DNA of 64,000 bases, taken from positions 2,108,001 through 2,172,000 of the forward strand of contig JAPEHQ010000005.1 in assembly GCA_027405735.1 (NCBI GenBank). Reading direction: 5' to 3'. The position numbers were made by a program, and so were the translations under genes. Positions 47,661-60,869 of this stretch are shown piece after piece. The notes under the pieces are model-generated. The model did no database searches and had not been told where the DNA came from. It saw only the letters and a list, made by a program, of their open reading frames with translations. The DNA comes from Mucor racemosus (lineage: Eukaryota; Mucoromycota; Mucoromycetes; Mucorales; Mucoraceae). How positions within the stretch are numbered: the stretch's first letter is position 1; each line of letters opens with the position of its first letter.

Positions 47661-49639
47661 CTATTAAGTTAGTATTCTTTTTTTGTATCTGAATACGCAT
47701 TCTAACATAAGGGACTAATGTTTTTAATATAGGTAGCAGTCGTTATATTAGAGACTGATATTTTCATTTAACCGCATTTTAGGATCAAATGTCATTATTT
47801 ACTATTGTATTATTGGACATATTTCTTGATTACCAAATCAAATCGAAGGCAATGATATTTATATCTACTCAATGAAAAGCTAGAACTAGCTACTGACCCA
47901 CGAAATGTTCCAGAAAAGTGATGAAATTTCAAATGATATAGAAACAAAAAAAAGGATAATCTAATGTTTTGTCTAATAACCATAATAGTTTTGATCATAG
48001 CTATTGTACACTTGAAAACAAATCTTTTTACAGCTGACAATCGTAAACTAAAATAATAAGTTTAAATAAGGTTAACTTGTTTAAATTTTATGTGTGATAA
48101 AGTAATATCTATGGTAGCCTTAGATTCGGCTTGCATATAAATTTAAGCAGTAAGTGTTATTTAAGTTTATGCTCGAGCAAAAACCATTGTTGCTGTAAAC
48201 ATTATAGCTATAAACATATTTACAAATGATAATAATCGTAAATATATTGGGTCCTGTATGTATTGTTCTACATCAACAACTTATTGAATTGTATTGTCTA
48301 TAATTATTATTAATAAAAACAAATGTCATTTAAAAACTCATTCGAGTTCAAAAATGCAATGGAATTTTTAAAACGGCACGATGCTCATGTACAAACTACT
48401 TTGTGCCCATACGATCAGCTCATTATGCTCATGGTCAGATTTCATTATTATGCACACATGGGATTAATGTTATGCACACAGACAGAATCTATAATTTTGT
48501 ACATACAGGGTTAGCGTTGTGCTCGTGTGCAGTTTCTGTGAATTAGCTGATATAATAGCTAATAAAAAAATATAAAAAAACGGTAGTAAGTCAACTAAAA
48601 TATAGTAATCTTTATTGACATTAAGAATAAACTGAAGATCACTATTGTTTTGTCCTGAGCTCCTCTTTATATATACATTTCAAATCTATTCTAATTTCGG
48701 TATTCATTCCTATTACAAGTGCTGTTATTTTCTATTATCTAAACTGTTAGTGATGGTTCCATATCTCATAAGGAATGCTATTCAAGTTTCCATAATATCT
48801 CTTCCAGGAATGCTATCTTGTCATGAATGATAGGAGTTGTCAACTCCAAATTAAGTAATTTATTTAATTCAATACCAGATGAAATGGAGATCATAGTGTG
48901 TCTTAACCACAGTTTCTTTTGTAGTGCCCATGTGCGTATTGTTATCTTTTTAACCATATTCAGTGGGCACAACAGCTCAGGCTACAGTGTGCAGCCCACC
49001 TGGGTAAAACAAAATCATCTTGTGCAGCACAGGTCGGCCGTAGTGAAGCTGTTATTCAAACTTACCGAATGCACAATGACCTATGAAAGCTGATATCTGA
49101 AATAATTGTAGTATATAGCTATTCATGCCCTATATCCATGCAGGCTGACAGCTTAATTGAATCAGTATTCATAGTGATCATATTTAAATTGTTTTCAAGA
49201 AAAATGTCTAGTAAGCTATAGGCGCACTTTGGTAATGATTTTCTCAACTTACAATAGGTTGTGAACAATGTCCTTTGAGGTCAGCGTGTCAAAGATGTGC
49301 ATCTTTTATTAAGTAAAGTCGGAAGTTATTAGAATTGAAATTCGCTGAGATAGGAGGGTTTTTGGTTTTGGTTTTTCACGATTGTAAAAAGTAGGTTTCA
49401 AATATTTTTCGAATGTTTTCGCCCAGTATTGAGTCTAATTACGTAAAATCTTCAAAGCCGATGTGCCTTTATTCTATAGGACATTGATATCTCTCAGAAA
49501 ATAAAAATATTAATACCAGAATATAAGTGCACTGGCCAAATATTGACCAAAAAATTTACCAAGGTTGATCTAAAATCGATTGTAAAAAATTGAGCACCTA
49601 AATTGAGATGTTCATTTTTTGTACTCACATGATAGATCC
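47661..49639. other. Intergenic, nothing recognised
   Basis: AT-rich, with GC-richer islands near 48395-48530 and 48915-49060 where words such as GTGCCCATG and GTGCACA recur. ORFs of 63-88 codons show no domains. No RNA gene recognised. Confidence 0.3.
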
Positions 49640-50740
49640 AACTGAAAGCTACTCTTTATTTTTTGTTTCAGCAAAAAGTATGGATTTTTCGTTGAGATAA
49701 TCAAAATAATAGTTCTTATCACAGCTGAAAATCTGTCATAACGGCGTTCCAAAATTGATTTGAAAAAAAACGATCAAAAATGATTAAAAAAACAAGATCA
49801 TTTAAATGCTCATAAACTGCAAAGTAGGTCGACCTAGCGTATTAAGCGGCTTTTGTACAGTTTTGAATTCTGCATCCATCTAAATAAAAATTAGACAAAC
49901 ATTCCGCATTAAATTGTGCGCAAAATGCAATCGAAATTTTGGAGGTTTTTTGAAGATACACATCACTTTTTATAAGCATATTTAAAATATAATTAATGGT
50001 AATGATGTGCAAACAATTATCTATCGATCGAGCTATTGCGGAATCTTCTAGCTGCATTTTTTGTAGAGAAAACAAGATGTTTATCCAAATTTTTTTGAAA
50101 TTCAGAATTTGGGATGAGGGTATACAAGGGGAAAATGGAAGCCAGAAATGGAGGTACCTTTTTGTACACATTTTTGAGGATATCTCCACGAAAAATCAAT
50201 ATTTTGAAAAACTCTAAATTGAATCCGAGAGAGATTAACGAGCTTAATGACATGAATGTAAAAAAAATGTTGTTCAATTTAACCAATATTTTTGAAACCT
50301 AATATAGAAATGCCAAAAAAACGAAAAAAAATAAAGGTGCTCAGAATTTTTTTATATTAATATATGTTATACAACATTTTAAAATAAGTAAATTTTATTA
50401 TTAAAAAGTACTAGTATAGCTTAATTTTTTCTAGAGATATGAAGCCTCAAAGTTTTCAATCCTTTAGCAGTGAAATACGCGTAAAAAATATGAAACATTA
50501 GCATTGAAAAATTAATACCAACTGCAAAAAATAGGATATTTCCGGATACTCATTTTTGGATTAAAGCTGAACATCTCAGGTACATTGGCATATAAATTTT
50601 TCTTGGTATTATTTAGTGAAAACAAAAAGTAGATCAGGGATGAAAAGTGAGACCCAGTTTTCAAGGAAAAACAGTGGATTTTTCATGTTTTTGAATCTTT
50701 TGTGAAATATAAGACAAATTCAGCAACATACAATATAATG
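49640..50740 (+). repeat. Repeat A, copy 4
   Basis: Collinear with copy 2 (18905-20175) through all main blocks: AACTGCAAAGTAGGTCGACC (49815), TTATCTATCGATCGAGCTA (50016), GGGAAAATGGAAGCCAGAAA (50128), GATATCTCCACGAAAAATC (50180), GATATGAAGCCTCAAAG (50438), AACATCTCAGGTACATTGG (50569) and GTGAGACCCAGTTTTCA (50647). The two open frames seen in copy 2 are also open here (50114-50302 + and 50017-50286 -). Confidence 0.78.
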
Positions 50741-51900
50741 CGTGGAATACAAAAACAGTAAATATATCTATACAATACATAACATTTTGAGTGCATTCTC
50801 ATATTTTTTATTTTGACGCTACTGCTGAAAAAGTGTTGTATTGGATGATTAAATCAGACCTAGAATGCTCCTCGAAATCGTACATTTGATATTTAAAGGT
50901 CTATTTGGATATATAAATTTCTACTTTGGTATAAAGATATTTAAAAAAGTATAATTTGTAGCATCCAAGCAATTTATATCCATAATTTTATTTTTGAAAA
51001 GCTGCATGTACATGATAAATATCTGCTGAATTTATATATCAATTCAGCAATAATGTGCTTCATATTGATGTATCTCTCACTCTCATCATAGATTAAGAAT
51101 AATATTGAAATCGAATGCTAAATAATTAGGGGCTATTCAGAGCATTGCTCGATGTATATATTCAGAATTAGTAATTGTTTTCACATAACTCTAGAAAATC
51201 GTGTGTTATTCATGAATATAGAAAAAATACTATAAAGCGCCCTAAAAGGAAATTAAGTATATTTTTATCCATTTTTACGAACGCCCTTATGAAACCATGC
51301 CATGTTTGTCACTATAACCTGCTTTAAAGCAGACAGTTGAGCATACGTTTGTTATATATGCAATTTGCTAAAGATAAAAGAAATAATAATTAGAAAATAA
51401 TGGGTAAGGTTTACTCTTGGTTAGTTCGAATTTATTGTAACATTTTGTCAGCAATGAAAAAACTACTGGTACTTGGATTTGTAGCTCAGTTTTGCCCTGT
51501 ATGTGTACCTCGATTATGTCGCGTGTCCTGCATAAAAGAGAAAAAATGGCCACCAAATACAAAAAAAGCATAAAACGTTATGCTATATGTAAGATAAGAA
51601 GGTAAAAAATGACCCTTTTTAAAAACCTTATTGAAGCTGCCATGCATTTCACAAAGAGACAAAAACATAGGCATTAATTATTATCTAATCTAATTGGATT
51701 CATGTGACAACCCAACAACAGAAAATACCATATAATTTTGATAATCAGAATAAAGTTCTTCTGGTATATAATTTGCGCGCTTCCACGGCATCCTCGACAT
51801 GTAACATCAGAACCATAGAAATAATTTATTACTAATAAGTATACCTACTGCATTATCAACGATCGAATGCTGTGATGGAACATGTATTGTATCTAACAAA

Positions 51901-51901
<1 letters not shown>

Positions 51902-51932
<31 letters not shown>
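51902..51932. repeat. Poly(A) tract of 31 bases
   Basis: Uninterrupted A run, directly visible. It could be a retroposed tail, but the sequence before it shows no coding match. Confidence 0.85.
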
Positions 51933-51935
<3 letters not shown>

Positions 51936-52417
51936 AAATAATGATTTCGGATTCAGGTTAAGCCAATCTTTCTATATCTGCTGATTGTATAACAAATTAC
52001 TATATACAATCAGGTTATTTATTTCGGGTCAAAGTCTTGAGACGCAGTAAAGGAAGCGCTTTATAAGCCATATCTATCAGCGTAATTTAAATGAGCATTC
52101 TCATTTCAATTAAAGTCGTATACTGAATGCAATAAGTGTGTCTGAAGTAGTAGCGATTTACATGTAAATTATGTATTTCGTCTTTTCGTTTATCGCCAAG
52201 ATTCGAATCAGTTATATATAATAGATTGATTTTCTTTCTGGCTGTTTTAATGTTACTCAAGTACAATCCTTGCACAACATAAGAAGCAACACTCCCAATG
52301 AGCAAATTTGACACTACTTTTTTTCAATTCGACCACTCCCAATTACTTGGACAAAATATAACCCCGAGTTACATGCAACTCATGATTATTATATACAAAA
52401 AAGGCTGCTTCAGGATA

Positions 52418-52557
52418 CATGAGCATGAGGACAAAATGATGGATGAAGAAAATGCTGAATGTAAAAATGTAAAAAAATAATGAGGTGTGAATATGCTGTC
52501 AATAATGATAATATCACAAACAAGATTAAAATAGAACTTACTGTCCTCATGCTCATG
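52418..52557. repeat. Perfect 16-bp inverted repeat with 108-nt loop
   Basis: CATGAGCATGAGGACA at 52418-52433 pairs exactly with TGTCCTCATGCTCATG at 52542-52557. The intervening 108 nt are AT-rich. It may be a small foldback element or chance; no target duplication noted. Confidence 0.7.
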
Positions 52558-53614
52558 ACAAATAACCATAACTTTAAGGAATTGATATATAAAGAATTAA
52601 TCTTCATTTCAGGAAATGCTACCGTCAAAATAGATAATTGAACTTTAATCAGGTGCTATTGTGTTACGATGGTTACCATTAGCTGATAAAAAAGTGCCGA
52701 TCTAACTGCCTTTGAATTTTCCGCAATTTGTGTAAAACTAGAAAATTATGATTTTATTAGATGTAATTATTCAGATATAATTAATAGCAATACAAATAGC
52801 ATCGATACCATTATAAACTGTACAACATTGCAATGACTAGAAAATTCATGGACATTTGAAACAGTATTATTCAAGTTAAACTCAAATAGTATAATCTTTC
52901 TTATTTCTACTTGATTTATCATTGGATTAAAGTTTAAATTTATAAATATGCTGATATGATAAAAGGAGATTTTGGTAAAAACGAGTTAGGACTTTTGCAG
53001 GCGTAGTATAACTGCGCCATCTCCGATAACAAATCAAAGTACACGGACTTCTAACTATAGCCATGTTAAATCCAATGAGTCATGTGTGTAGTTTGAAAAA
53101 TACAGCACTTTAGTTTTTAATCATCGATAAAAGAAAAATATTCTTTTTAAAATCATTTTGCTAAAAGCGAATAATATATTCTAATCTAGAATTCTTAAAG
53201 ATAAGAAAATAGAAGAAGAGAAAAAATGTTACGTATAACATGGGATGAAAAACGGATAATTTGTACATTTTTATTACAATGATCCCTGGTTTAATCCATT
53301 TGATAGATAGAAAATATATACCAAAATTGGACTGAATTGCCTAATCTAGGATTTTCTTGAAAGAGTGTCTGATATCGTGCGAAAATGAGTAAATACTGTG
53401 CGAAATGCATTTACCAGGATTGATTGGCTGTAATCGCCATCTCTGTATTTCCATTGGTTCAATTCTCTGCCGTATTGCTTGTTACATTTGATAACTCGCT
53501 TATTGAAAAATTTATGTATGGTGGTATAAAAAAAACCTCGTTGATTTAGATCTTGATTGCTTTTCATACTTCTTTCTTTATTACTTTCTTTTAATAAATA
53601 ATAATAAATTGACT

Positions 53615-55838
53615 ATGCCGGACGTAGCAGCATCACCTCCTCCTCCAGATTATAAAGATGAAAAAATCGAATATGACATCAACTCAACTCATGAACAAGT
53701 GATTGTAGATGGTGCTTCTGGCCATCATCTTCCCGTTGAAGAATATCAATTCACATGGCGTGCCACTATTGTAGGATCTCTTTTGGGTTGTTTAGTTGGT
53801 AAAAAAAAAAAAAAAAAAAAAAAAAGTTGAATTTATTGATTTGACATTAACAACATATTTGTATAGCCGCATCAAATACATATCTTGGTTTGAAAATTGG
53901 TTGGACCTTTGGTGCATCACTCTTCGGTGCCATTTTCTCCTTTGCTATTCTTAAACCTATTTCCAGAGTTCTTCCTCCCAAATGGGGTGGTGGATACTTT
54001 GGTCCTAAAGAAAATTGTACTGCTCAATCAGCCGCTACTACCGCAGGCGGTCTTTCTGCTGGTTTCGTGTCTGGTATTCCTGCAATGTATAAATTAGGTT
54101 TAATGACAACTCCCAAAGAAGATGCCGCTGCTTTAGTCCGTAAGTTGTTGATTCAAATTTGTTTTTTTTTTTAAATCACAAATATTAATATAAAATCATA
54201 GTCTTCACAATTGCCTCTGCTTTCTATGGTCTTTTCTTTGCAGTTCCTCTTCGTAATCATTTCGTTGTCAAGCAGGACTTGACTTTCCCTACTCCTCGTG
54301 CCGCTGCTGTTACCATCATGTCTCTTCATGACTCCGTTGAAGGTGAAAGGGAAGCTATGAAGAAGGCCACTTGGATGGGTATTTGGTTCTTTATCTCTTT
54401 CATTTGGAGTTTAATCTCTTACTGGGTTCCTTTCTTTGACACTATCCACATTCTTTGGTGGATTGGTCATGATGCTGGTTATATTCCCTTGCAAAGCGCT
54501 GATGAAACTTGGGGCTGGGTCTTCAAGTGGGATTTCCCCTTCTTTGGTGCTGGTTTGATGACTCCTGGTTCTACTGTCAATACTTTCTTCATTTCTAGTG
54601 TTCTCGTTTATGGTATCATTGGTCCTTGTTTAGTTCAATCTGGCTACTTTGTTCAAGCTATGGGTATCACTACAAAGGGTGCTACCACACAATCTTTCTT
54701 CTTGTGGCCTGGTATTGCTCTCATGGTTTTGACTTCATTTGCTGAACTTTTCGTTCGTTATGATACTCTCTGGCGTGGTGTCAAGGGTGGTGTTATCGGT
54801 CTTTATAACGGCTGCATTAATAGTTTCCTCTGGTTCAAAACTCACGTTTTGAAGAAGGATTTGAATGAAAAGGAATTGCTTCAAATGAACCCTCCTTTGG
54901 ATGAAGATGAAATCTTTGCTGAAAAAGAATTAGTCCCTGCTTGGTGGTGGATTCTTGGTGTCTTTATCTCCATTATCTTTACTTGTGCTATTATGGGTGA
55001 ATACTTTGGTATGCCTGTTTACCAATCCATTGTTGCTGTCATTCTCGGTTTCATCTTGTCATTTGTTGGTGTTCAAGCCGCTGGTGAAACTGATATTAAT
55101 CCTACTGGTTCCATTGGTAAAATGTCTCAATTGATCTTTGCCGGTATGCCCGCTGATAACATCAACCAAGTTCGCAAGAACAATTTGATGGCTGGTAACA
55201 TTTCTGCTTCTGCTGCTGCTCAAGCTGTTGACATGGTTGGTGATCTTAAGACTGGTCAATTAGTTGGTGCTTCTCCTAGATCCCAATTCTGGGCTCAATT
55301 CGTTGCCTCTTTCTTTGCTATTGGTATTGCTGTCGGTCTCTTCATTCTCTTTGCTGAAGCTTATCCATGTGTTACCAGTACTGATCTCGACTTGGATTGT
55401 GAATTTGGTTTGGTTGCTGTTACTGCTTGGTATAACGTTACATTGTTGTTGACAGGTGGCGGTGAAAAACTTACCAGAGAGTCCATCATCTTGACTGGTG
55501 TCGCTGCCGCTGTTGGTGTTATTGCTCCATTTGTTCGTGAATTCTTGGTACCCAAGAAGTATCACCGTTATTTCCCCTCTGTTTCTGCCATTGGTATTGC
55601 CATGATTAATACTAGTCCTGAAGTACCTTTGTCCATGTTCATTGGTTGGGTTGCTGGCAAGATTTGGAAGCGTGTTGATGCCGTTGCATACGAAAATTAC
55701 ATGTACAGTACTGCAGGTGGTATGATTGCTGGCCAAGGTATTTCCGCTCTTCTTCAAGCTGTCTTCAAATTAAGTAATGTTGCACCTTATGCCTACACTG
55801 GTTCTTGTATTAACGGTCTCCTTGATAATTGTCCATAA
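53615..55838 (+). CDS. OPT-family oligopeptide (or metal-chelate) transporter
   Basis: Three exons, 53615-53798, 53867-54139 and 54202-55838, give 697 residues in frame. After a cytosolic Pro/Asp/Glu-rich N-terminus, FTWRATIVGSLLGCLVAASN starts the membrane part. About a dozen or more hydrophobic segments follow, with family blocks YLGLKIGWTFGASLFGA, GGLSAGFVSGIPAMYKLG and GETDINPTGSIGKMSQLIFA. The last is typical of the OPT superfamily, including the yellow-stripe-like branch. The C-terminus is short and ends NGLLDNCP. Members carry small peptides or metal chelates with protons across the plasma or vacuolar membrane; the substrate is not predictable here. Codon use is richer in GCT/GTC/TTC than its neighbours, suggesting high expression. 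The first intron begins GT followed by 25 A. Confidence 0.93.
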
Positions 55839-56199
55839 TTGCATATCATTCTTAAATTACCATTTCATTTCATTTCATATATGACATGTATTTATTAATC
55901 AAATCAAATCAAAACTCTACAAATTATATAACTTTAAAACCGTAATACCATTAATCTAATATATAACATATCTTCTACAATAAAAAAAAAGAAAATTTAT
56001 TCTTTAAATGATTTAGTTGAAATGAGGCTGTGTAGCCATCAATCTTAGATGTGTTAATTGAGCCTTTCTGAAAATTTCTATGATTTTTTTCTAACCTTGG
56101 TTTTGATCAATATTTCCTCGTTCGAAGTAATGAATTTATCATTTTTCACATAAAGTTACGAACTAATCAATCGTGCATATTGAGCTCAAGACTTTATTT
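55839..56199. other. 3' region of the OPT gene
   Basis: Short AT-rich stretch with CATTTCATTTCATTTCAT simple repeats (55861-55880), TCAAATCAAATCAAAA and AATAAAA near 55978, a plausible polyadenylation region. Confidence 0.4.
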
Positions 56200-57060
56200 T
56201 TATACCACATTCTTTTTCAAATTTAGCTCCTGAATGCTGTGAAAACTAAATAATATATTTCTAATTGAATTTATATGAGATAAAATCTGAAAAATACTAG
56301 TCGAATGTCGCTAAATCTTTAAAATTGACCTATTTCAGCACCTTTAATGCTATATTTTTGTAGGTTCTCGGCCTTTTCTGATGCCTGGAACCATATCAAA
56401 TGAATACTCTCGATCAACGGAATCGATTCATAGCAAAAAACCTAATATTTTCGTGATTTTTTTTCAACTCGATTTTTTCCTTATGATACCTCATCCAAAA
56501 TCTCAAATTTCGCTAATTTCAATTTTTCGGTCGAAAAACGAGACTTTTTACTAAGCTATTCACTGGAGTTATTTGTGCCAAATAGTCATATTTTTATTGT
56601 GGCAGTATCTATTTAGGGTCTCCAAGCTAAATTTTTTAACTTTTCCTCAAAAAATCAAAATGCTACATTATCATTATTTCTCAAAGATTTTGTAACAAAA
56701 AATTAAAAACAAAAATTTGCATCGTATTAGAGGTTTTTAGCTCCATGTTTCTTATTAATATACTTTGGAGACTTAACTATACATTTTGGGTTGTAAAAAT
56801 TCTTGAAAGATTACATTTTTTCCAAAAATGGCAGAATAGAACAAAAATGAATCAGGTTGCCAGATTGAATTTCAGGCCCCGCAAATCGAAATATTCTGGA
56901 TAATGTGGCTCTTTCTTGATGAATTTACGTTACTATCTGAAAGAAGAAATGAGTATAAGGTTGTTTTATAATCCACCAAGCCTCAGACGTTTATACTTCA
57001 CTTTTAAAAAGTAAGTTTACTCAGCCCATAGCTTTAGTAACACAATTTCGTATATTATGG
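56200..57060 (+). repeat. Repeat B, copy 3 (full length)
   Basis: About 860 bp. Over its first roughly 660 bp it is almost identical to copy 4 (60208-60869), same orientation. Over its whole length it matches the complement of copy 2 (29925-30790). Core blocks: TACTAGTCGAATGTCGCTAA, TTCTCGGCCTTTTCTGATGC, CTCGATCAACGGAATCGATT and AACGAGACTTTTTACTAAGC. The 3' end CAGCCCATAGCTTTAGTAAC is missing from copy 4. No coding content recognised. Confidence 0.88.
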
Positions 57061-57221
57061 GAATACAAAAGTATTCAATTTTCTTTCATTTCTGATCCTT
57101 TTCTATTATTGTTTGTTATGGAGGAAATACTCAGTTATAATGAGTACGATAAAGTAATTTGCTTGTGTATGTCACTCATTGATAAATTTTATTGTTTATA
57201 TTTATGAATTATTGTAACTTG

Positions 57222-59947
57222 ATGTCTAATCTTTGTTCTCTAGCTTTTGATCAAAATGAAGACCTTGCTGTTCATCAAAGTCCCAACCGATTGATTAGAG
57301 CGAATGCAATTAAAATGGTATATACGTATTATTTTTATGGGTAGGATTTAGCACTAATGGCTTTTGTTACATGTAGATTAATACAGACACTTTTCTAGGC
57401 AAAAAACACCCGAATATGTCTACGAAAAGCCTGTTTCTGGAATATTTAGAGATTCATTCAAAAGATGAAAAACAACGAACAAAAAGCGAGAAGAATATGT
57501 TATTATCAATGACTGATTACATGAAAGAAGTGAAAAACTTTTTGCTAATATTCGATGTATCCTTATTTGATAAGAGTCAAATTCTTTTCTGTTTACCTGT
57601 CGAAGGGACAAAGGAGAGATATGAAAACGGTTTGCGTGTATTATTTTCGGAGGCTGGATGGATTGCAAACCATAATGACAAAAATTGTTTGGTATTTTCA
57701 ACTTTTATGGAGAGTGCTGTAATTGCCATTCAGCGTGTATTTATGGAGACAGAATTTGAAAGAGAAAGAAAATATGTACTTTGCCATATAGACAAAACCT
57801 CGTTAAGAATTATATGTTTTCAAATGCAAAGCGCAAAGGAGTTAATTATAGTTTCAAAGAAACTGGCAGCAAGTGATTTCTTTCTTACCCCAACAGTTTT
57901 AGAGAATGAATTGTTTTGTCTATCAACCTTGGAGAACATGATATATAGTAAAGTCAAAAGAATGATCATCAAAAGTATCGTTAAAAGAGTGAAAAGCAAC
58001 ATTTACCGAAAAAGGCAAAGAATACACTTTAAAAATTCAAAAAAACTTATACATTCCCATAGACTAAATCAGCATCCAAAAAACGATTCAACATCTAATA
58101 AACCTGGGGTGCGTAAATTGATTAGAGAAAGTATAAAGCTTCTGATTTGGATATATAATCATGTAAGTTGAAAGTGGGTTCAATATAATACATGTAAAGT
58201 AACAATGGTATGAAATATATTTCAGCCTGAAGAAGGTGATTTCGAGACCGTGTCAAATGGAATGCTTTGGATGAATTCCAGCCTTTCTAATAACAAGACT
58301 ATACAAAAAGTTCTGCAATATTGGACTTTTGGTTCATTTAAAATTGAAATTCTCAGCGATCCAGACATTCAGCATTTTATACAGAAAATTTCTGACTCGT
58401 TCAAAACTTTACTTTGCAAATACGGCCCAGTAAAAAACTCACCAGAAGGTATCCAAGGTATTTTTTTGTATACTAGCTTTGTCCAAGCCAATGAATTGTG
58501 CAGGGATATAGTAAAAGATACTTTATTGAACTCAAATATCATTGGTGCAAAATATGATGAATTTGGTTACGGCTTTGATGAAGGAAGCCTTTGTCAAGCT
58601 GCAATGCAAAAGCCTTACAAAATGGTTCAAATCGCCAATATTCTTTCACCACCAATATTATGGGGTGAAAATAGCTTGTTGTATCCCAACTTGATTGAAT
58701 ATGACTGGCATGAAGAAGGTCTACTGCAATCAAATTCATTTTATGTTCAAAGCCGTGTTTATGAAAATCATATCAGTTTTATCTTGAATAAAGTTATAGC
58801 AGTGCCGTCAACGAAATACCCTTCACAAAAGTCTATCTTTACTGTACAAGAAAGAACCATTGACATAGAAAACATCATTGATACAGCCTGTGATATCATC
58901 TGGGACCATTTGCAAGCGCTGGATTTTGAAAATTATGAGAATTGGCCTTTACAAAATCGTTGTGGCGAGCATTATAAAGAAGAAGTTTCGGTAGAAAACT
59001 ATGCCTATTTTAGCAAAAACTTGAAGGTGTTGTTGAGTAAATGGGTACGTAAAAATCGGGAAAGACATTATCTCAAATAATGCTAACATGTAATATAGTT
59101 CCAAGATGAAACGATACTGTCTAATGACGATTTAGATTTGTATAAATCAGTTTCAATCAGTAATAGTTGCGATTGCGCTATAAGAATAACATATCGAATG
59201 CTCATGGAATTAGCAGTAAAACCTGCAATTAATAACATTGCCAGATCAATCACATCAACTTTGGTGTCGAATGATTTATTTGGTCTTTATGATGTGTCTG
59301 TATTGATTATTGCCAGTGATCTTAATAACATGTTCCACAATTTTTTGAAAGAATCAGTACAGCAGCGTTTACATGTACATCGAAGAAGCCTTGCTGTATT
59401 CTTTGACGAAGAAGAGCTAATGACCTGCAAATTATTAGGAAATTGGATCGCTGATGTGAAGCAAATTCTTGGAAAGGGTGACTATATACAGTTATCGAGT
59501 ACAAGCTATATTGCTAGACTCAATTTTTACGATCGAAACTCTAACGAATCACGAGACTATGATTATAATATTGTAAAAAAATATGACAACTTGGTTTATG
59601 AAGGCGTGTCCAAAAGCACAATTATTGAAGATGGCGAATTACTTTCCTTTAGTAAGTGCTTATGTGGTACGCATACCCTTTTGCTGAAAAGCTAACCTAT
59701 ATTATTCATAGGTCTCCTCGTCCCAAATTCTGTTGAAGGTGTTGAAGATTACCATGATGTTTTTTCCCCGACGCCGTATAACTTAAATGGCACCTATCCT
59801 CTGACTTTCAGGATTTTACCACAGCATTATTCATCAGCTATCAAAATCGAATTTTCTTGCATAACGTCCACTCCAGTTGATTATTACACAGAATTCTATA
59901 GCGATTATGTTTATATAAGCGAAAAATTAATATTAAAACACCAATAA
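57222..59947 (+). CDS. Divergent Hsp70-like (HSPA12-type) protein with degenerate ATPase motifs
   Basis: Five exons, 57222-57317, 57377-58162, 58226-59044, 59099-59651 and 59712-59947, sum to 2490 nt and 829 residues in frame with canonical splice sites. ILFCLPVEGTKERYENGLRV and LFSEAGWI, then KYVLCHIDKTSLRIICFQM near residue 170, follow the order of HSPA12-type ATPase domains (P..W......R.....AGL..., then LVCDAGGGTVDL...YE). QGIFLYTSFVQANELCRDIV near residue 373 sits where IFLVGGFG.S.YL is expected. The glycines of both phosphate loops are gone, and no N-terminal DFGT(T/G) loop is visible before the first exon. It looks like a non-catalytic paralogue, possibly truncated at the N-terminus by the adjoining repeat B. 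The C-terminal 300 residues resemble nothing I know. Family assignment is inference. Confidence 0.6.
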
Positions 59948-60207
59948 TCACAATATTGATAAAATTTATATAATATCCGTAATTCAAAAGATGTTTTGAA
60001 CTAGAATAATTGAGTGAGGAATTATTGAAAGTATAAGCTTTTATTTTGAACATCTGAAGCTATTTTACTTTTAAAGCTTCTTAAAATATGTGCAAAGCTC
60101 CCAATTCTTTTAAATCTATTATGTCATAGTATTCGAGTTTGCAAAAGTCGTATTAACCTAATCACCTATATATTGAGTATAAGAAATTGTTTGGTTTTGT
60201 TTGTATA

Positions 60208-60869
60208 TATTTATACAACCTTCCTTTCGATTTTTAGTTCCTAAATGCTGTAAAAACTAAATAATATATTTCTAAATGGATTTATATGAGATAAAATCTG
60301 AAAAATACTAGTCGAATGTCGCTAAATCTTTAAAATTGACCTATTTCAGCACCTTTAATGCTATATTTTTGTAGGTTCTCGGCCTTTTCTGATGCCTGGA
60401 ACCATATCAAATGAATACTCTCGATCAACGGAATCGATTCATAGCAAAAAACCTAATTTTTTCGCGATTTTTTTTCAACTCGATTTTTTCCTTATGATAC
60501 CTCATCCAAAATCTCAAATTTCGCTAATTTCAATTTTTCGGTCGAAAAACGAGACTTTTTACTAAGCTATTCACTGGAGTTATTTGTGCCAAATAGTCAT
60601 ATTTTTATTGTGGCAGTATCTATTTAGGGTCTCCAAGCTAAATTTTTTAACTTTTCCTCAAAAAATCAAAATGCTACATTATCATTATTTCTCAAAGATT
60701 TTGTAACAAAAAATTAAAAACAAAAATTTGCATCGTATTAGAGGTTTTTAGCTCCATGTTTCTTATTAATATACTTTGGAGACTTAACTATACATTTTGG
60801 GTTACAAAAATTCTTGAAAGATTACATTTTTTCCAAAAATGGCAGAATAGAACAAAGATGAATCAGGTT
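60208..60869 (+). repeat. Repeat B, copy 4 (3'-truncated)
   Basis: Direct copy of 56200-56860, differing by only a few bases per hundred by eye. It ends at GAACAAAGATGAATCAGGTT, where copy 3 goes on for another 190 bp. Together the two copies bracket the Hsp70-like gene. Confidence 0.88.

Larger units (their letters stand above)
50741..53614. other. Intergenic upstream of the OPT transporter
   Basis: About 2.9 kb, AT-rich. It contains a run of 31 A (51902-51932) and a perfect 16-bp inverted repeat (52418-52433 and 52542-52557). The last few hundred bases are the presumed OPT promoter and 5' UTR. No other gene seen. Confidence 0.4.

Noticed and set aside
55260..55757. 165-codon minus-strand ORF
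   Set aside because: Antisense shadow of the OPT transporter, explained by its codon bias.
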